A DNA stretch of 64,000 bases from Streptomyces sp. NK15101 (GTDB taxonomy: Bacteria; Actinomycetota; Actinomycetes; Streptomycetales; Streptomycetaceae). Position 1 is the first letter of the stretch, and every line of letters starts with the position of its first letter. Below the pieces are notes generated by a model that was not told where the DNA came from, searched no databases, and saw only the letters and a list, made by a program, of their open reading frames with translations. The DNA lies in the NCBI RefSeq assembly GCF_020400725.1, contig NZ_JAINVG010000005.1, positions 1 through 64,000 of the forward strand. The letters are read 5' to 3'. Below, one piece after another: positions 1 through 8,154 of the stretch. The position numbers and the translations under genes were made by a program.

Positions 1-1
1 C

Positions 2-484
2 CTGGACGTCCTCCTGCTCGACCTGCCGCCGGGCACCGGCGACATCGCGATCTCGGTCGCGCAGCTCGTCCCGAACGCGGAGATCCTCGTGGTCACCACC
101 CCGCAGCAGGCGGCGGCCGAGGTCGCCGAGCGGGCCGGCTCGATCGCCGTCCAGACCCACCAGAAGATCGTCGGCGTCGTCGAGAACATGGCGGGCCTGC
201 CGTGCCCGCACTGCGACGAGATGGTCGACGTGTTCGGCACGGGCGGCGGCCAGAAGGTCGCGGACGGTCTGACGCAGACCACGGGCGCGACGGTCCCGGT
301 CCTGGGCTCGATCCCGATCGACGTGCGGCTGCGCGAGGGCGGCGACGACGGCAAGCCGGTCGTCCTCTCCGACCCCGACTCCCCGGCGGGCGCGGCCCTC
401 CGCGCGATCGCCGGCAAGCTCGGCGGCCGCCAGCGCGGCCTCTCGGGCATGAGCCTGGGCATCACGCCGCGCAACAAGTTCTGA
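2..484 (+). CDS. mrp: Mrp/NBP35-type ATP-binding protein, C-terminal part (5' cut by window edge)
   Basis: This is the C-terminal ~160 residues of a P-loop ATPase of the Mrp/NBP35 family, cytosolic proteins that bind and deliver Fe-S clusters. Visible parts are a Walker-B-like segment (LLLDLPPGTGD) at the left edge, the typical segment GVVENMAGLPCPHC with the CxxC pair that can coordinate a bridging Fe-S cluster, and the usual end of the family (PVLGSIPIDVRLREGGDDGKP). The P-loop and any N-terminal DUF59 domain lie outside the window. The gene converges on the next one and is followed by a strong hairpin. In mycobacteria mrp lies close to sigE-rseA-htrA-tatB, as here, which supports the call. 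Family assignment is very secure; the exact cluster targets are unknown. Confidence 0.95.
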   Translation: MDVLLLDLPPGTGDIAISVAQLVPNAEILVVTTPQQAAAEVAERAGSIAVQTHQKIVGVVENMAGLPCPHCDEMVDVFGTGGGQKVADGLTQTTGATVPVLGSIPIDVRLREGGDDGKPVVLSDPDSPAGAALRAIAGKLGGRQRGLSGMSLGITPRNKF

Positions 485-495
485 GACGGCACGGC

Positions 496-524
496 GAAGG
501 GCGCCCCCGGCGGGGGCGCCCTTC
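496..524 (+). terminator. Intrinsic terminator hairpin between convergent genes
   Basis: A perfect 13-bp stem (496-508 with 512-524) encloses a 3-nt loop 11 bases after the mrp stop codon. There is no clear T-run, as is common in streptomycetes. It probably serves mrp, and possibly the converging gene at 596-1201 as well. Confidence 0.8.
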
Positions 525-595
525 GGCGTCTCCGGGCGCCGTACGGCGCCGAGGTCCTCGTCTCCGGCCGCCGTACGGCGTCGGGGCCCTCGTCC

Positions 596-1201
596 CTAGG
601 CGCCGTACGCGCCGAGGTCCTTCACCTGCGAGAAGCCGAGCCCGTACGCGCTCATCCCCCGGCCGTACGCCCCGATGTGCACGTCCCCCGCGGACCCGGC
701 GAGGACCCAGCCGAACTCGGACTCCCGGTAGTGGAAGGGCACCGGCACCCCGTCCACGGGCAGCGACAGGGTCGTCCAGGCGGGCCCGTCGAGGTCGTCG
801 GCCAGTTCGAAGGCCGTCTCCGTCTGCTGGTCCAGCCAGTGGTCCCGCAGCGCGTGGTCGAGGGAGGCGGGCCAGGTCTGGGCGAGGAGCCCGGAGCCGG
901 CCAGCCAGGCGGCGGAGGAGACGGTGGTGGCGTCGAGGACGCCGGTGCCGTCCCCGGTGCGGCGCACGGGGTTCGCGGCGACCGTCACGACGACGGCGAA
1001 GCGCTCCTTCTCCGCGCTGCCGGCCTCGGACTTTATCGACGGCTCGTCACCGTGGCCCATCGAGCCGTACTGGACGGTGCCGTCCGCCGCCGTGCCGACC
1101 TGCATCAGCCGGCGCGGTCCGGTGAACGCCTCGTCCAGCCCGTACCAGGCGAAGGGTGCGCGCAGAAAGCCGTCGGCTTCCACCCGACTCGTCGTCTTCA
1201 T
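596..1201 (-). CDS. Conserved hypothetical protein, 201 aa
   Basis: I do not recognise a named domain. The product is 201 residues, acidic, and has no signal peptide or membrane segment, so it is probably cytosolic. The ATG at 1201 is preceded by a good ribosome-binding site (GAGGAGG, 8 bases upstream), which fixes the start. The sequence is rich in Trp, Tyr and Gly, with a C-terminal stretch (GDVHIGAYGRGMSAYGLGF) that looks like beta structure. It lies downstream of tatB on the same strand with a gap of about 75 bases, so it may be co-transcribed with tatB, and it converges on mrp. Codon use matches its neighbours, so it is real and resident. No function can be assigned from sequence alone. 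Confidence 0.8.
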   Translation of the reverse strand: MKTTSRVEADGFLRAPFAWYGLDEAFTGPRRLMQVGTAADGTVQYGSMGHGDEPSIKSEAGSAEKERFAVVVTVAANPVRRTGDGTGVLDATTVSSAAWLAGSGLLAQTWPASLDHALRDHWLDQQTETAFELADDLDGPAWTTLSLPVDGVPVPFHYRESEFGWVLAGSAGDVHIGAYGRGMSAYGLGFSQVKDLGAYGA

Positions 1202-1275
1202 CTCGGCCGCCTCCTCGTTCCGTCAACAGAGGGAGGATAGCCACCGATGAGGAGCGGTTCGGTGACAGGCCGTCG

Positions 1276-1719
1276 TCAGGTGGCGTCGGAGTCGTACGGA
1301 GGGCGCTCGGCAGTGCCCTGATCGTCCCGCTTGTCCTGCTTCTTCAGCAGGTCCGGGGAGCCGTTGACCGCGGCGGGCGCGGGCGCCGACTCGCGGCCGT
1401 GGACGGCGTCGGCGACCTCGTTCATCTCCTTCTTCAGGTCGAAGGTGCCGCGCAGCTCCTTGAGCTCCTTGAGGTCCTCGTTGCTCTCCAGCTGCTTGCG
1501 GAGGAACGTCTTGGGGTTGAGGTCCTCGAACTCGAAGTCCTTGAACTCCGGTCCCAGCTCGCTGCGGATGTCCTGCTTCGCGCTGTCGGAGAACTCGCGG
1601 ACCTTCCGGATGAAGCGCGAGACGTCCTGGATCACCTTCGGGAGCTTGTCCGGCCCGAAGACGAGCACGGCGAGGACCACGAGCGTCACCAGCTCGAGTG
1701 CGCCTATGTCGCTGAACAC
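1276..1719 (-). CDS. tatB: Sec-independent (Tat) translocase protein TatB
   Basis: This is a membrane component of the twin-arginine translocase, which exports folded proteins; TatB forms the substrate receptor with TatC. The 147-residue product starts with GTG at 1719 and has the family layout: a short periplasmic N-terminus (MFSDIGALEL), one transmembrane helix, the hinge FGPDKLP, then a long amphipathic, charged helix and a disordered tail. TatB rather than TatA is favoured by the N-terminal Glu (ELVTLVVL) and the long charged C-terminal region. It lies directly downstream of the HtrA-like gene on the same strand with about 90 bases between. The order sigE-antisigma-htrA-tatB is the same as in mycobacteria, suggesting a linked role in envelope quality control. 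Confidence 0.95.
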   Translation of the reverse strand: MFSDIGALELVTLVVLAVLVFGPDKLPKVIQDVSRFIRKVREFSDSAKQDIRSELGPEFKDFEFEDLNPKTFLRKQLESNEDLKELKELRGTFDLKKEMNEVADAVHGRESAPAPAAVNGSPDLLKKQDKRDDQGTAERPPYDSDAT

Positions 1720-1810
1720 CTAGTAGCTCCTTCACGCCGGTCCAGGGCCCGGTCCACGGTACCCGCCCAAACTGTCGGACGGGTACCTCGCGGTGTCCGC
1801 CACACGGCGC

Positions 1811-3601
1811 TCAGGTGCCCTGGGAGGACCCGAGCGTCAACGTCTTTGTCAGCTCTTTGCCGTCCCGGCTCAGGGTGAGCTCCAGCTCGTCGCCGGGGCG
1901 GTGGGCGCGGATCTTCACGATGAGCTCCTCGCCGTTGTGCACGCGCTGGCCGTCGACCTTGGTGATGACGTCCCCCGGCCGGAGCCCGGCCTTGGCGGCC
2001 GGGCCGCCGGGGGTGACGGAGGCGGAGCCGTCCTTGCCCTTCTCGCCGACCCGGGCGCCGTCGCCGTTGAACTGCATGTCGAGGCTCACACCGATGACGG
2101 GGTGGGTGGCCTTGCCGGTGTTGATGAGTTCCTCGGCGACGCGCTTGCCCTGGTTGATCGGTATGGCGAAGCCGAGGCCGATGGAGCCGGGCTGGCTCGC
2201 GCCGCCGCCCTCGCCCTCGCCGGAGCCGCCGCCGGCGGCGCGGATCGCGCTGTTGATGCCGATGACCCGCGCCTTGGAGTCGAGCAGCGGGCCGCCGGAG
2301 TTGCCGGGGTTGATGGGGGCGTCGGTCTGGAGCGCGTCGACGTAGCTGATGTCGCTGCCGTCGCCCTTCTCGCCGCCGGCGGTGATCGGGCGCTCCTTGG
2401 CGCTGATGATGCCGGAGGTGACGGTGTTGGAGAGGTCGAAGGGGGCGCCGATGGCGACGACGGGGTCGCCGACGCGGACGTTGTCGGAGTTGCCGAGCGG
2501 CAGCGCCTTGAGGCCGGAGACGCCGGTGACCTGGACGACGGCCAGGTCGTAGCCGGTGTCCTTGCCGATGAGCCTGGCGCGGGCCGTCTCGCCGCTGGAG
2601 AAGGTCACCGAGATGTCCTCGGAGGACGCGGCACCGTCGACGACGTGGTTGTTGGTGAGGATGTGGCCCTTGGTGTCCAGGACGAATCCGGTGCCGGTGC
2701 CGGAGGAGCCGTTGCCCTTGACGTGCAGGGTGACCACGCCGGGCAGGGCGCTGGCGGCGATCCCGGCGACGCTGTCGGGGGCGCGGCCGGTGTCCCCGGC
2801 CTCGGTCTGCGGCAGCTCGACGGTGGTGAGGCCGCCGTTCCGCTCGACGTACGCGCCGATCCCGCCGCCGATGACGCCGGTGACCAGGGCGAAGACGAGC
2901 GCACCCGCGAGCGCGAGTCCCTTCCGGGACTTCTTCGCGGGCAGCGGCGGGACGCCGGGCCCGGGGGCGCTCCAGGGGTCGTACTGCACCCAGGGCGTGC
3001 CACCGGCCGGCGGCTGCGGCTGCGGGTGGGCGTGCACCTGCGGCTGAGGATGCGGCTGCGGGTGGGGCTGGGGGTGGGCCTGCGGCGGTACGGAGGCGGG
3101 CGGGCGCTGCACGGGCGGTGCGGGGGCCCACGGCCCCGGCTCGCCGTAGGGCGGCGTGCGGTACTCGTCGGGCGTGTGCAGGGGCTGCCGTGCCTGCGGC
3201 GCGGGGGCCTGGGCCTCGGGGGCCTGCGCCTCGGCCCCGGCGGGCACGGGGGCCGCCGCGGGAGCCGGTGCCGCCGCGGGCACGGCGACGGGCTCGGCCG
3301 CGGGCTCCGGGGCGGGCGCGGACTTCGTCAGCTCGACCGCGGGCGCGGCCTCCGGTGCCGGAGCCTCCGCCGCGGGCCCGGACCCGGCCGCCGCGGGCTC
3401 CGCCGCGAGCGGCGCGGACGCCTGGGGTCCGGGGGCCGGCGCCGTGCCCGTCGGATCGGCCGGCTCCTGCCCGGGCGAGGGCTGGGGCGCGGGCAGGGGG
3501 AAGTCACCGTCGCCCTCCTCGGCCGGCGGCGGCGTGGGTATCCGCGCCGCCTCCGGTGTGCTCGACGGCCGGCTCCACCAGTTCGGCTTCCCGTTGTTCA
3601 T
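1811..3601 (-). CDS. HtrA/DegP-like membrane-anchored serine protease with PDZ domain
   Basis: This is an envelope quality-control protease of family S1C, 596 aa. Residues 1-222 are a cytosolic, Pro/Ala-rich, low-complexity stretch with a PHPQ-type repeat around 176-190. A single transmembrane helix follows (about 226-250), then a chymotrypsin-fold domain with the complete triad His319 (TNNHVVDG), Asp352 (GYDLAVV) and Ser435 (GNSGGP). A PDZ domain sits at about 505-590 (PAAKAGLRPGDVI). The catalytic domain therefore faces outside the cell. The ATG at 3601 has GGGGAGAGC upstream. It lies 76 bases after the anti-sigma gene in the sigE-rseA-htrA-tatB order; in mycobacteria HtrA-like proteases of this locus act in the surface-stress response. 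Whether it cuts the neighbouring anti-sigma factor is only an inference. Confidence 0.95.
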   Translation of the reverse strand: MNNGKPNWWSRPSSTPEAARIPTPPPAEEGDGDFPLPAPQPSPGQEPADPTGTAPAPGPQASAPLAAEPAAAGSGPAAEAPAPEAAPAVELTKSAPAPEPAAEPVAVPAAAPAPAAAPVPAGAEAQAPEAQAPAPQARQPLHTPDEYRTPPYGEPGPWAPAPPVQRPPASVPPQAHPQPHPQPHPQPQVHAHPQPQPPAGGTPWVQYDPWSAPGPGVPPLPAKKSRKGLALAGALVFALVTGVIGGGIGAYVERNGGLTTVELPQTEAGDTGRAPDSVAGIAASALPGVVTLHVKGNGSSGTGTGFVLDTKGHILTNNHVVDGAASSEDISVTFSSGETARARLIGKDTGYDLAVVQVTGVSGLKALPLGNSDNVRVGDPVVAIGAPFDLSNTVTSGIISAKERPITAGGEKGDGSDISYVDALQTDAPINPGNSGGPLLDSKARVIGINSAIRAAGGGSGEGEGGGASQPGSIGLGFAIPINQGKRVAEELINTGKATHPVIGVSLDMQFNGDGARVGEKGKDGSASVTPGGPAAKAGLRPGDVITKVDGQRVHNGEELIVKIRAHRPGDELELTLSRDGKELTKTLTLGSSQGT

Positions 3602-3677
3602 GCTCTCCCCGCAACAGCTGACCCGTCCGCGCCCCTGGGTCGGGCGCCCCTGTCCCTGGATTCAACCAGGTCGCGGG

Positions 3678-4625
3678 TCAGCGGTGGGAGCCGAGCGGTC
3701 CGGTCGTCGGGCTCGCCATCGGGCTGGGCCCGGGGGCGAAGGCCAGCTGGAGGGCCGAAGCCGTCGGCCGTACGAACGGCGAGAGGGCGAGGAGCGACTG
3801 CGGGGCCGGGCTCCGGAGCCGTACGGCCACCAGCGGAGCGGCGGCGGAGCGCACCGCGTCCGGCGGTACGGCGCCCGACGGGACGGTGCCCTGGGCCGCG
3901 GCCACGACCGGCCCGTGCGGGACCGCGGCCGGGGTCACCGCGGCGAGCGGCTCGGCGTCGCCGACGGACTGGGCGCCCGTCCGCTCGCCGGAACGCGTGC
4001 CGCGTCCGGTTCCGGTGCCCGTGCCGCCGCCGGTCGCGGTGGCGCGCAGCGGGGTGACGGCGCTGCCGGTGCCCTGGCCGCCGCGTGCGCTCGCGTTCAC
4101 CGAGGCTTCGAGGGGCAGGGTGCCGCCGAGGGCGATCGCGGCGAACGAGACGGCGCTGGCCGCCGCGAAGGCGAAGCGCCGGCCCCGTCCGGAGGTCCCG
4201 GAGGGGCGGTGGCCGACGTCGTGGATGCGGAAGCCCGCACCGGGGACGCCGGGGCGCGGGGTGACGACGGCGGTGGCGAAGCCGTCCGACTTCACTCCGC
4301 CCGCGTCGAGGAGCTCTTCGAGGGGGCCGCGCGGTCCGCCGGACCCTCCCGGCCCGCCGGGTCCCCCGGGGAGCCCCTGGAGCCGGGCGAGGAAGCCCTC
4401 AGAGGGCGGTGGCGGAGCCGCCGAGGCGAAGACGCTCTTCAGCGTGCGCTGGGCGTCGGCCTCGGCCTTGCAACGGGCGCAGGTCGCGAGGTGGGCGAGG
4501 ACCCGCTCGCGGGCGTCGTGGCCGAGTTCGCCGTCGACGAGCGCGGCCAGCCGGTCCCCGAGGTGGTGCTCCGCAGGGGTCGGCGACGTGGGACGTGTGC
4601 CGCTCACGCTGTCGCTGCCTCCCAT
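3678..4625 (-). CDS. Zinc-binding anti-sigma factor (RseA/ZAS type)
   Basis: This is the likely cognate anti-sigma factor of the upstream ECF sigma factor. The N-terminal domain has the ZAS signature His45-x3-Cys49-x2-Cys52 (HLATCARC) with a conserved His at 20/21, which normally coordinates zinc. It is followed by a Gly/Pro-rich linker (85-103), a weak hydrophobic stretch (151-168) and a long Gly/Thr/Ala-rich tail. At 315 aa it is much longer than the mycobacterial RseA, the extra length being low-complexity C-terminus. The hydrophobic stretch is short, so membrane anchoring is uncertain. Its ATG at 4625 lies inside the sigma gene (22-base overlap), a classic arrangement for coupled translation and stoichiometric control. 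The trigger (oxidation or proteolysis) cannot be read from the sequence. Confidence 0.88.
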   Translation of the reverse strand: MGGSDSVSGTRPTSPTPAEHHLGDRLAALVDGELGHDARERVLAHLATCARCKAEADAQRTLKSVFASAAPPPPSEGFLARLQGLPGGPGGPGGSGGPRGPLEELLDAGGVKSDGFATAVVTPRPGVPGAGFRIHDVGHRPSGTSGRGRRFAFAAASAVSFAAIALGGTLPLEASVNASARGGQGTGSAVTPLRATATGGGTGTGTGRGTRSGERTGAQSVGDAEPLAAVTPAAVPHGPVVAAAQGTVPSGAVPPDAVRSAAAPLVAVRLRSPAPQSLLALSPFVRPTASALQLAFAPGPSPMASPTTGPLGSHR

Positions 4626-5362
4626 CCGACGGAGGCGAGCGCACGCTCCGCCCGGGCCTCGGGCGAGCGGTGCTTGAGCGCCTTGCGGAGGTGGGAGCGG
4701 CCGCGGTGGATGCGGCTGCGGACGGTGCCGAGCTTCACGCCGAGGGTCGCGGCGATCTCCTCGTACGACAGTCCCTCGATGTCGCAGAGGACGACGGCCG
4801 CGCGGAACTCGGGCGCGAGGGTGTCGAGGGCCTGCTGCACGTCGGCGTCGAAGTGCGTGTCGTTGAACACCTGCTGCGGCGAGGGCTCACGGCTGGGGAG
4901 CCGCTCGGCGGCGTCGTCGGCGAGCGCGTCGAAGCGGATGCGCTGCTTGCGGCGGACCATGTCGAGGAAGAGGTTGGTGGTGATGCGGTGCAGCCAGCCC
5001 TCGAAGGTGCCCGGCGTGTACGTCGACAGCGAGCGGAAGACGCGGACGAAGACCTCCTGGGTCAGGTCCTCGGCGTCGTGCTGGTTGCCCGTCAGGCGGT
5101 AGGCGAGGCGGTAGACCCGGCCGCTGTGGGTGCTGACGATCTCCTCCCAGGTGGGAGGGGTCCACGCCTGCGATTCCGCATCCGATGCGAAGGTCGCGGT
5201 GGTGGGAGCGGAGTCGGTGGTGCGGAAGCGGTCAGCGGTGTCGGTCACGGATTTCGGCTCACCCGCCGACCTGAGAAGACGCCGAAGCACTCCTCCCCGA
5301 TCCACAGGCGCAGCCGCACCTCCCCTGTCGGCTCTGGTGGTGTCCAGTGGAGCCCCTACCAT
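4604..5362 (-). CDS. sigE: ECF-family RNA polymerase sigma factor, mycobacterial SigE type
   Basis: This group-4 (ECF) sigma factor directs RNA polymerase to stress promoters. With the start at 5362 it has 252 aa: a variable N-terminus, region 2 at about 75-145 ([20 protein letters not shown]) and region 4 at about 175-232 ([20 protein letters not shown]). An ATG at 5362 is preferred to an upstream in-frame start at 5461. A candidate ECF promoter (5454-5481) would start transcription near 5447, downstream of 5461, and the start at 5362 has a GGGTGG upstream. The anti-sigma gene overlaps the 3' end. The symbol is used in the mycobacterial sense; this is not the cell-envelope SigE (SCO3356) of S. 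coelicolor, which lies in a different neighbourhood. Confidence 0.9.
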   Translation of the reverse strand: MVGAPLDTTRADRGGAAAPVDRGGVLRRLLRSAGEPKSVTDTADRFRTTDSAPTTATFASDAESQAWTPPTWEEIVSTHSGRVYRLAYRLTGNQHDAEDLTQEVFVRVFRSLSTYTPGTFEGWLHRITTNLFLDMVRRKQRIRFDALADDAAERLPSREPSPQQVFNDTHFDADVQQALDTLAPEFRAAVVLCDIEGLSYEEIAATLGVKLGTVRSRIHRGRSHLRKALKHRSPEARAERALASVGWEAATA

Positions 5363-5453
5363 AGCCACCCCGCCCGTTAGCTCCGGATAAGAATCTTTAC
5401 GCGAATTTGGGGCCGGCTCGCCCGGCTGCCTCCTTCGCGTCCTCACCCCTGGT

Positions 5454-5481
5454 GAACGCACGGTCCCATCTGCGGGTTCCC
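5454..5481 (-). promoter_or_regulatory. Candidate ECF-sigma promoter upstream of sigE (autoregulation)
   Basis: Reading the minus strand, a GGGAACCC box (5481-5474) is followed by CGTTC (5458-5454), with 17 bases between GGAAC and CGTTC. This fits the general ECF pattern GGAAC-N15-17-CGTT, and ECF sigma factors commonly transcribe their own genes. It would give a leader of about 85 bases before the ATG at 5362. Confidence 0.6.
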
Positions 5482-5504
5482 GCTGACAGCGGATACAGTC
5501 ACCG

Positions 5505-6170
5505 TTGCGTCAACTACGGGGACAGGAGAGGGCCATTACCGCCAACCGGCAGACGAGCTGGTCGTTCGCCGACGCCTTCGTCGCCGAGGACGAAGCTCTG
5601 CGCTGGGCCCGTGAGCGGGCCCGGGAGGCAGGGCTGCCCTCGGTGTCGCCGGGCACCGGTGGGGCGCTGCGCCTGCTCGCCGCGACGGCGGACGCCAAGG
5701 CGGTGGCGGAGATCGGCACCGGCACGGGCGTGTCCGGGATCTATCTGCTGCTCGGGATGCGGCCGGACGGCGTCCTGACGACGGTGGACCTCCAGCCGGA
5801 GCGCCAGCAGCTCGCCAAGACGGCGTTCCGGGCGGCGGGCTTCGCGGGCAACCGGGCCCGCTTCATTCCCGGCCGCGCCCTGGACGTGCTGCCCCGGCTC
5901 GCGGACGGCGGATACGACCTCGTGTTCTGCGACGGCGACCGGCTCGAATACCTGGACTATCTCGCTGAATCGTTGCGCCTGCTGCGACCGGGGGGTCTCG
6001 TCTGCTTCGAGGGGGTCTTCGCGGACGGCCGCACGGTCGATTCGGGGGCCCAGCCGGCGGAGGTCCAGCGGGTCCGCGAGCTGCTGCGCGCGGTGCGGGA
6101 GAGCCAGGAGCTCGTCCCCTCCCTGCTGCCGGTGGGCGACGGTCTGCTCTGTGCGGTACGACGCGGCTGA
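5505..6170 (+). CDS. SAM-dependent O-methyltransferase, divergent from sigE
   Basis: This class-I methyltransferase belongs to the family-3 O-methyltransferase group (CaffeoylCoA/catechol OMT-like), 221 aa if begun at the TTG at 5505. The SAM-binding loop [15 protein letters not shown] is near residue 65, an acidic motif TTVDLQPER follows, then DLVFCDGDR with the metal/SAM-contact acid. The substrate is unknown. It is divergent from sigE, exactly as Rv1220c is from sigE in M. tuberculosis. The start is doubtful: the TTG has no ribosome-binding site, whereas AGGAG at 5524-5528 is correctly spaced from an in-frame ATT at 5535, and a GATACA -10-like hexamer (5492-5497) would place the RNA start near 5505. 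The functional protein may therefore begin at residue 11 of this frame. Confidence 0.88.
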   Translation: MRQLRGQERAITANRQTSWSFADAFVAEDEALRWARERAREAGLPSVSPGTGGALRLLAATADAKAVAEIGTGTGVSGIYLLLGMRPDGVLTTVDLQPERQQLAKTAFRAAGFAGNRARFIPGRALDVLPRLADGGYDLVFCDGDRLEYLDYLAESLRLLRPGGLVCFEGVFADGRTVDSGAQPAEVQRVRELLRAVRESQELVPSLLPVGDGLLCAVRRG

Positions 6171-6209
6171 CCGCTCGCCGCGCCGGGGCGCACCGCCCCG
6201 GGAGACACC

Positions 6210-6243
6210 GCTGCCCCGGTACGGCGGACCGTACCGGGGCAGC
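6210..6243. terminator. Bidirectional terminator hairpin
   Basis: A perfect 15-bp stem (6210-6224 with 6229-6243) has a 4-nt loop CGGA. It sits between the convergent methyltransferase and DUF3117 genes, so it can terminate both. Confidence 0.8.
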
Positions 6244-6267
6244 GCTCAGGAATCGTGGAGAAGAGGG

Positions 6268-6435
6268 TCAGCCGACGACCTTCTTGAGGGCGTCGCCCAG
6301 CGCCTCGGCCTCGTCCGGGGTCAGCTCGACGACAAGCCGACCGCCGCCTTCGAGCGGAACGCGCATGACGATGCCCCGCCCCTCCTTGGTCACCTCGAGC
6401 GGGCCGTCACCCGTCCGCGGCTTCATGGCCGCCAT
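6268..6435 (-). CDS. DUF3117 small conserved actinobacterial protein, 55 aa
   Basis: This is a small, soluble 55-residue protein starting MAAMKPRTGDGPLEVTKEGR and ending in ALGDALKKVVG. It matches the DUF3117 family, which is strongly conserved across Actinobacteria (Rv1211-like) but has no established function. The ATG at 6435 is supported by AGGAAGGGG 7 bases upstream; longer in-frame starts further up lack such a signal. The predicted fold is a small beta-sheet followed by one helix. In mycobacteria the family member sits beside tag and a DivIVA-domain gene, both of which lie about 1.1 kb away here, now separated by an enoyl-CoA hydratase gene. Recognition is secure; role unknown. Confidence 0.88.
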   Translation of the reverse strand: MAAMKPRTGDGPLEVTKEGRGIVMRVPLEGGGRLVVELTPDEAEALGDALKKVVG

Positions 6436-6747
6436 GCTTGTTCCCCTTCCTGAAACCAGCTCATCGTCAGCCGGGCAGCTCCTTGGTGTGGAGCACGCGT
6501 CACCGGCTTCGAACACATTGCTTCCAGGTCATTATCCCGCATGGCAGGACCCGATGACCAACATCGCTTGGCATCGCTTGCGCAACGCGCTCTCTCAAAA
6601 CCCCACATTTCGGGGATCGGCCTGCGATACTTCGCCGCTCGACGTCGGAGCGGCTCCTTCCAATCTTTGACGCACCTCACATGGGCGGCACGGGTGATCT
6701 CCGCCATGCTGGGCTGGTCAACCACGCAATGAGGCGAAGGGAACCCG
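6436..6747. other. 312-bp intergenic region between divergent genes
   Basis: No gene is seen. This segment has lower G+C than its surroundings and should hold the divergent promoters of DUF3117 and the enoyl-CoA hydratase. It contains two adjacent copies of CATCGCTTG (6562-6570 and 6572-6580) and a TTGACG hexamer (6667-6672) without a convincing -10 partner. Short frames here have no ribosome-binding sites. Confidence 0.6.
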
Positions 6748-7551
6748 ATGGCCGACACGGTGCTGTACGAGGTGAGCGACGGACTCGCCACCATCACGCT
6801 CAACCGGCCCGAGGCCATGAACGCGATGAACGTCGCGACGAAGGTCGCCCTCCGGGACGCCGCGGAGACGGCCGCGGCCGACCCCGCCGTCCGGGCGGTG
6901 CTGCTCACGGCGGCGGGCGACCGGGCGTTCTGCGTCGGCCAGGACCTGAAGGAGCACGTCGGCCTGCTCATGGCGGACCAGGAGTCCGGCACGCACGAGA
7001 CCATGAACACGGTCCGTGACCACTACAACCCGATCGTGAAGGCGCTCACCGGCATGCGCAAGCCGGTCGTCGCGGGCGTGAACGGCGTCGCCGCCGGCGC
7101 CGGCTTCGGCTTCGCGCTCGCCGCGGACTACCGGGTGGTCGCGGACACGGCCTCCTTCAACACCTCCTTCGCGGGCGTGGCCCTCACCGCCGACTCGGGC
7201 GTGTCGTGGACGCTGCCCCGGCTGATCGGTGCGAGCCGCGCCTCCGACCTGCTGCTCTTCCCGCGCTCGATCAGCGCCCAGGAGGCGTACGAGCTGGGCA
7301 TCGTGAACCGGCTGGTCCCGGCCGCCGACCTGGCCGCTGAGGCGGAGAAGGTGGCCCGCGCCCTCGCCGAGGGTCCGACGGTGGCGTACGCCGCCCTGAA
7401 GGAGTCCCTCGCCTACGGCGCCGACCACTCCCTCGCGGAGGCCCTCGGCAAGGAGGAGGAGCTCCAGACCCTGGCGGGCTCCTCGGAGGACCACACGATC
7501 GCGGTCCGCGCCTTCATCGCCAAGGAGAAGCCGCGCTACCTGGGCCGCTGA
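6748..7551 (+). CDS. Enoyl-CoA hydratase/isomerase family protein (PaaG-like)
   Basis: This crotonase-fold enzyme of 267 aa acts on CoA thioesters by hydration or double-bond isomerisation. Oxyanion-hole segments are seen at FCVGQDLKEH (about residues 52-61) and NGVAAGAGFGFALAAD (about 112-127). The region LTADSGVSWTLPRLIG (about 146-161) resembles the PaaG group, with the catalytic Asp in the position used by isomerases. It lacks the Glu pair typical of classical hydratases, so an isomerase role is favoured over plain hydration. The ATG at 6748 has GAAGGGAA upstream. It stands alone on the plus strand and converges on tag; a hairpin at 7560-7586 separates them. No other phenylacetate-pathway genes are nearby, so the pathway is open. 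Confidence 0.88.
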   Translation: MADTVLYEVSDGLATITLNRPEAMNAMNVATKVALRDAAETAAADPAVRAVLLTAAGDRAFCVGQDLKEHVGLLMADQESGTHETMNTVRDHYNPIVKALTGMRKPVVAGVNGVAAGAGFGFALAADYRVVADTASFNTSFAGVALTADSGVSWTLPRLIGASRASDLLLFPRSISAQEAYELGIVNRLVPAADLAAEAEKVARALAEGPTVAYAALKESLAYGADHSLAEALGKEEELQTLAGSSEDHTIAVRAFIAKEKPRYLGR

Positions 7552-7559
7552 GGCCCGCG

Positions 7560-7586
7560 CCCGGGGCGGCTAACCGTCGCCCCGGG
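7560..7586. terminator. Hairpin between convergent genes
   Basis: A 9-bp stem (7560-7568 with 7578-7586) has a 9-nt loop. It overlaps the stop codon of tag and lies just after the enoyl-CoA hydratase stop. Confidence 0.5.
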
Positions 7587-8154
7587 CCACGCAGCCCTTC
7601 AGGTGGTCGTCGACCAGGCCGCAGGCCTGCATCAGGGCGTAGGCCGTGGTGGGGCCGATGAAGCGGAGGCCGCGCTTCTTGAGGGCCTTGGAGAGGGCCG
7701 TCGACTCGTCGGTGACCGCCGGGACCTCGGCGAGCGTGCGCGGGGCGGAGCGGGTCGCCCGGTCGGGGGCGTACGACCAGATCAGCGCGTCGAGCTCGCC
7801 GGGGGACCAGTCGGCGAGCAGCTTCGCGTTGGCCAGGGTCGCGTCGACCTTGGCGCGGTTGCGGATGATGCCCTCGTCGGCGAGGAGCCGCTCGCGGTCC
7901 GCCTCGCCGAAGGCGGCGACGGAGGCGATCTCGAAGCCGGCGAAGGCGCGCCGGAAGCCCTCGCGGCGGCGCAGGATCGTGATCCACGAGAGGCCCGACT
8001 GGAAGGCCTCCAGGCAGAGCCGCTCGAAGAGCGCGTCGTCGCCGTGGACCGGGCGGCCCCACTCCTCGTCGTGGTACGCGACGTAGTCCTCGGTCGACAG
8101 GCCCCAGGGGCAGCGCAGACGGCCGTCGGGCCCGGGGATCGCCTCGCCCGTCAC
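7570..8154 (-). CDS. tag: DNA-3-methyladenine glycosylase I
   Basis: This base-excision repair glycosylase removes 3-methyladenine from alkylated DNA. At 194 aa it is the usual length. The zinc-binding set of the Tag family is visible with correct spacing: Cys15, His28, His184 and Cys188 (E. coli Cys4, His17, His175, Cys179). The N-terminal pattern CPWG...YHDEEWG and the catalytic-pocket segment FIGPTTAYALMQA are diagnostic. The GTG start at 8154 overlaps the stop of the DivIVA-domain gene by four bases (GTGA), implying translational coupling. The same pairing with a DivIVA-domain gene is found in mycobacteria (Rv1209-Rv1210). Confidence 0.95.
   Translation of the reverse strand: MTGEAIPGPDGRLRCPWGLSTEDYVAYHDEEWGRPVHGDDALFERLCLEAFQSGLSWITILRRREGFRRAFAGFEIASVAAFGEADRERLLADEGIIRNRAKVDATLANAKLLADWSPGELDALIWSYAPDRATRSAPRTLAEVPAVTDESTALSKALKKRGLRFIGPTTAYALMQACGLVDDHLKGCVARGDG

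Noticed and set aside
1758-1787. Inverted GGTACCCG/CGGGTACC as a terminator or operator between htrA and tatB
   Set aside because: Only 8 bp with a 14-nt loop; too weak to call, and the two genes are likely co-transcribed.
1793-4057. Long open frame of about 750 codons antisense to the HtrA and anti-sigma genes
   Set aside because: No ribosome-binding site, strange composition (Gly/Arg/Asp) and codon positions that follow the third-position bias of the true genes on the other strand.
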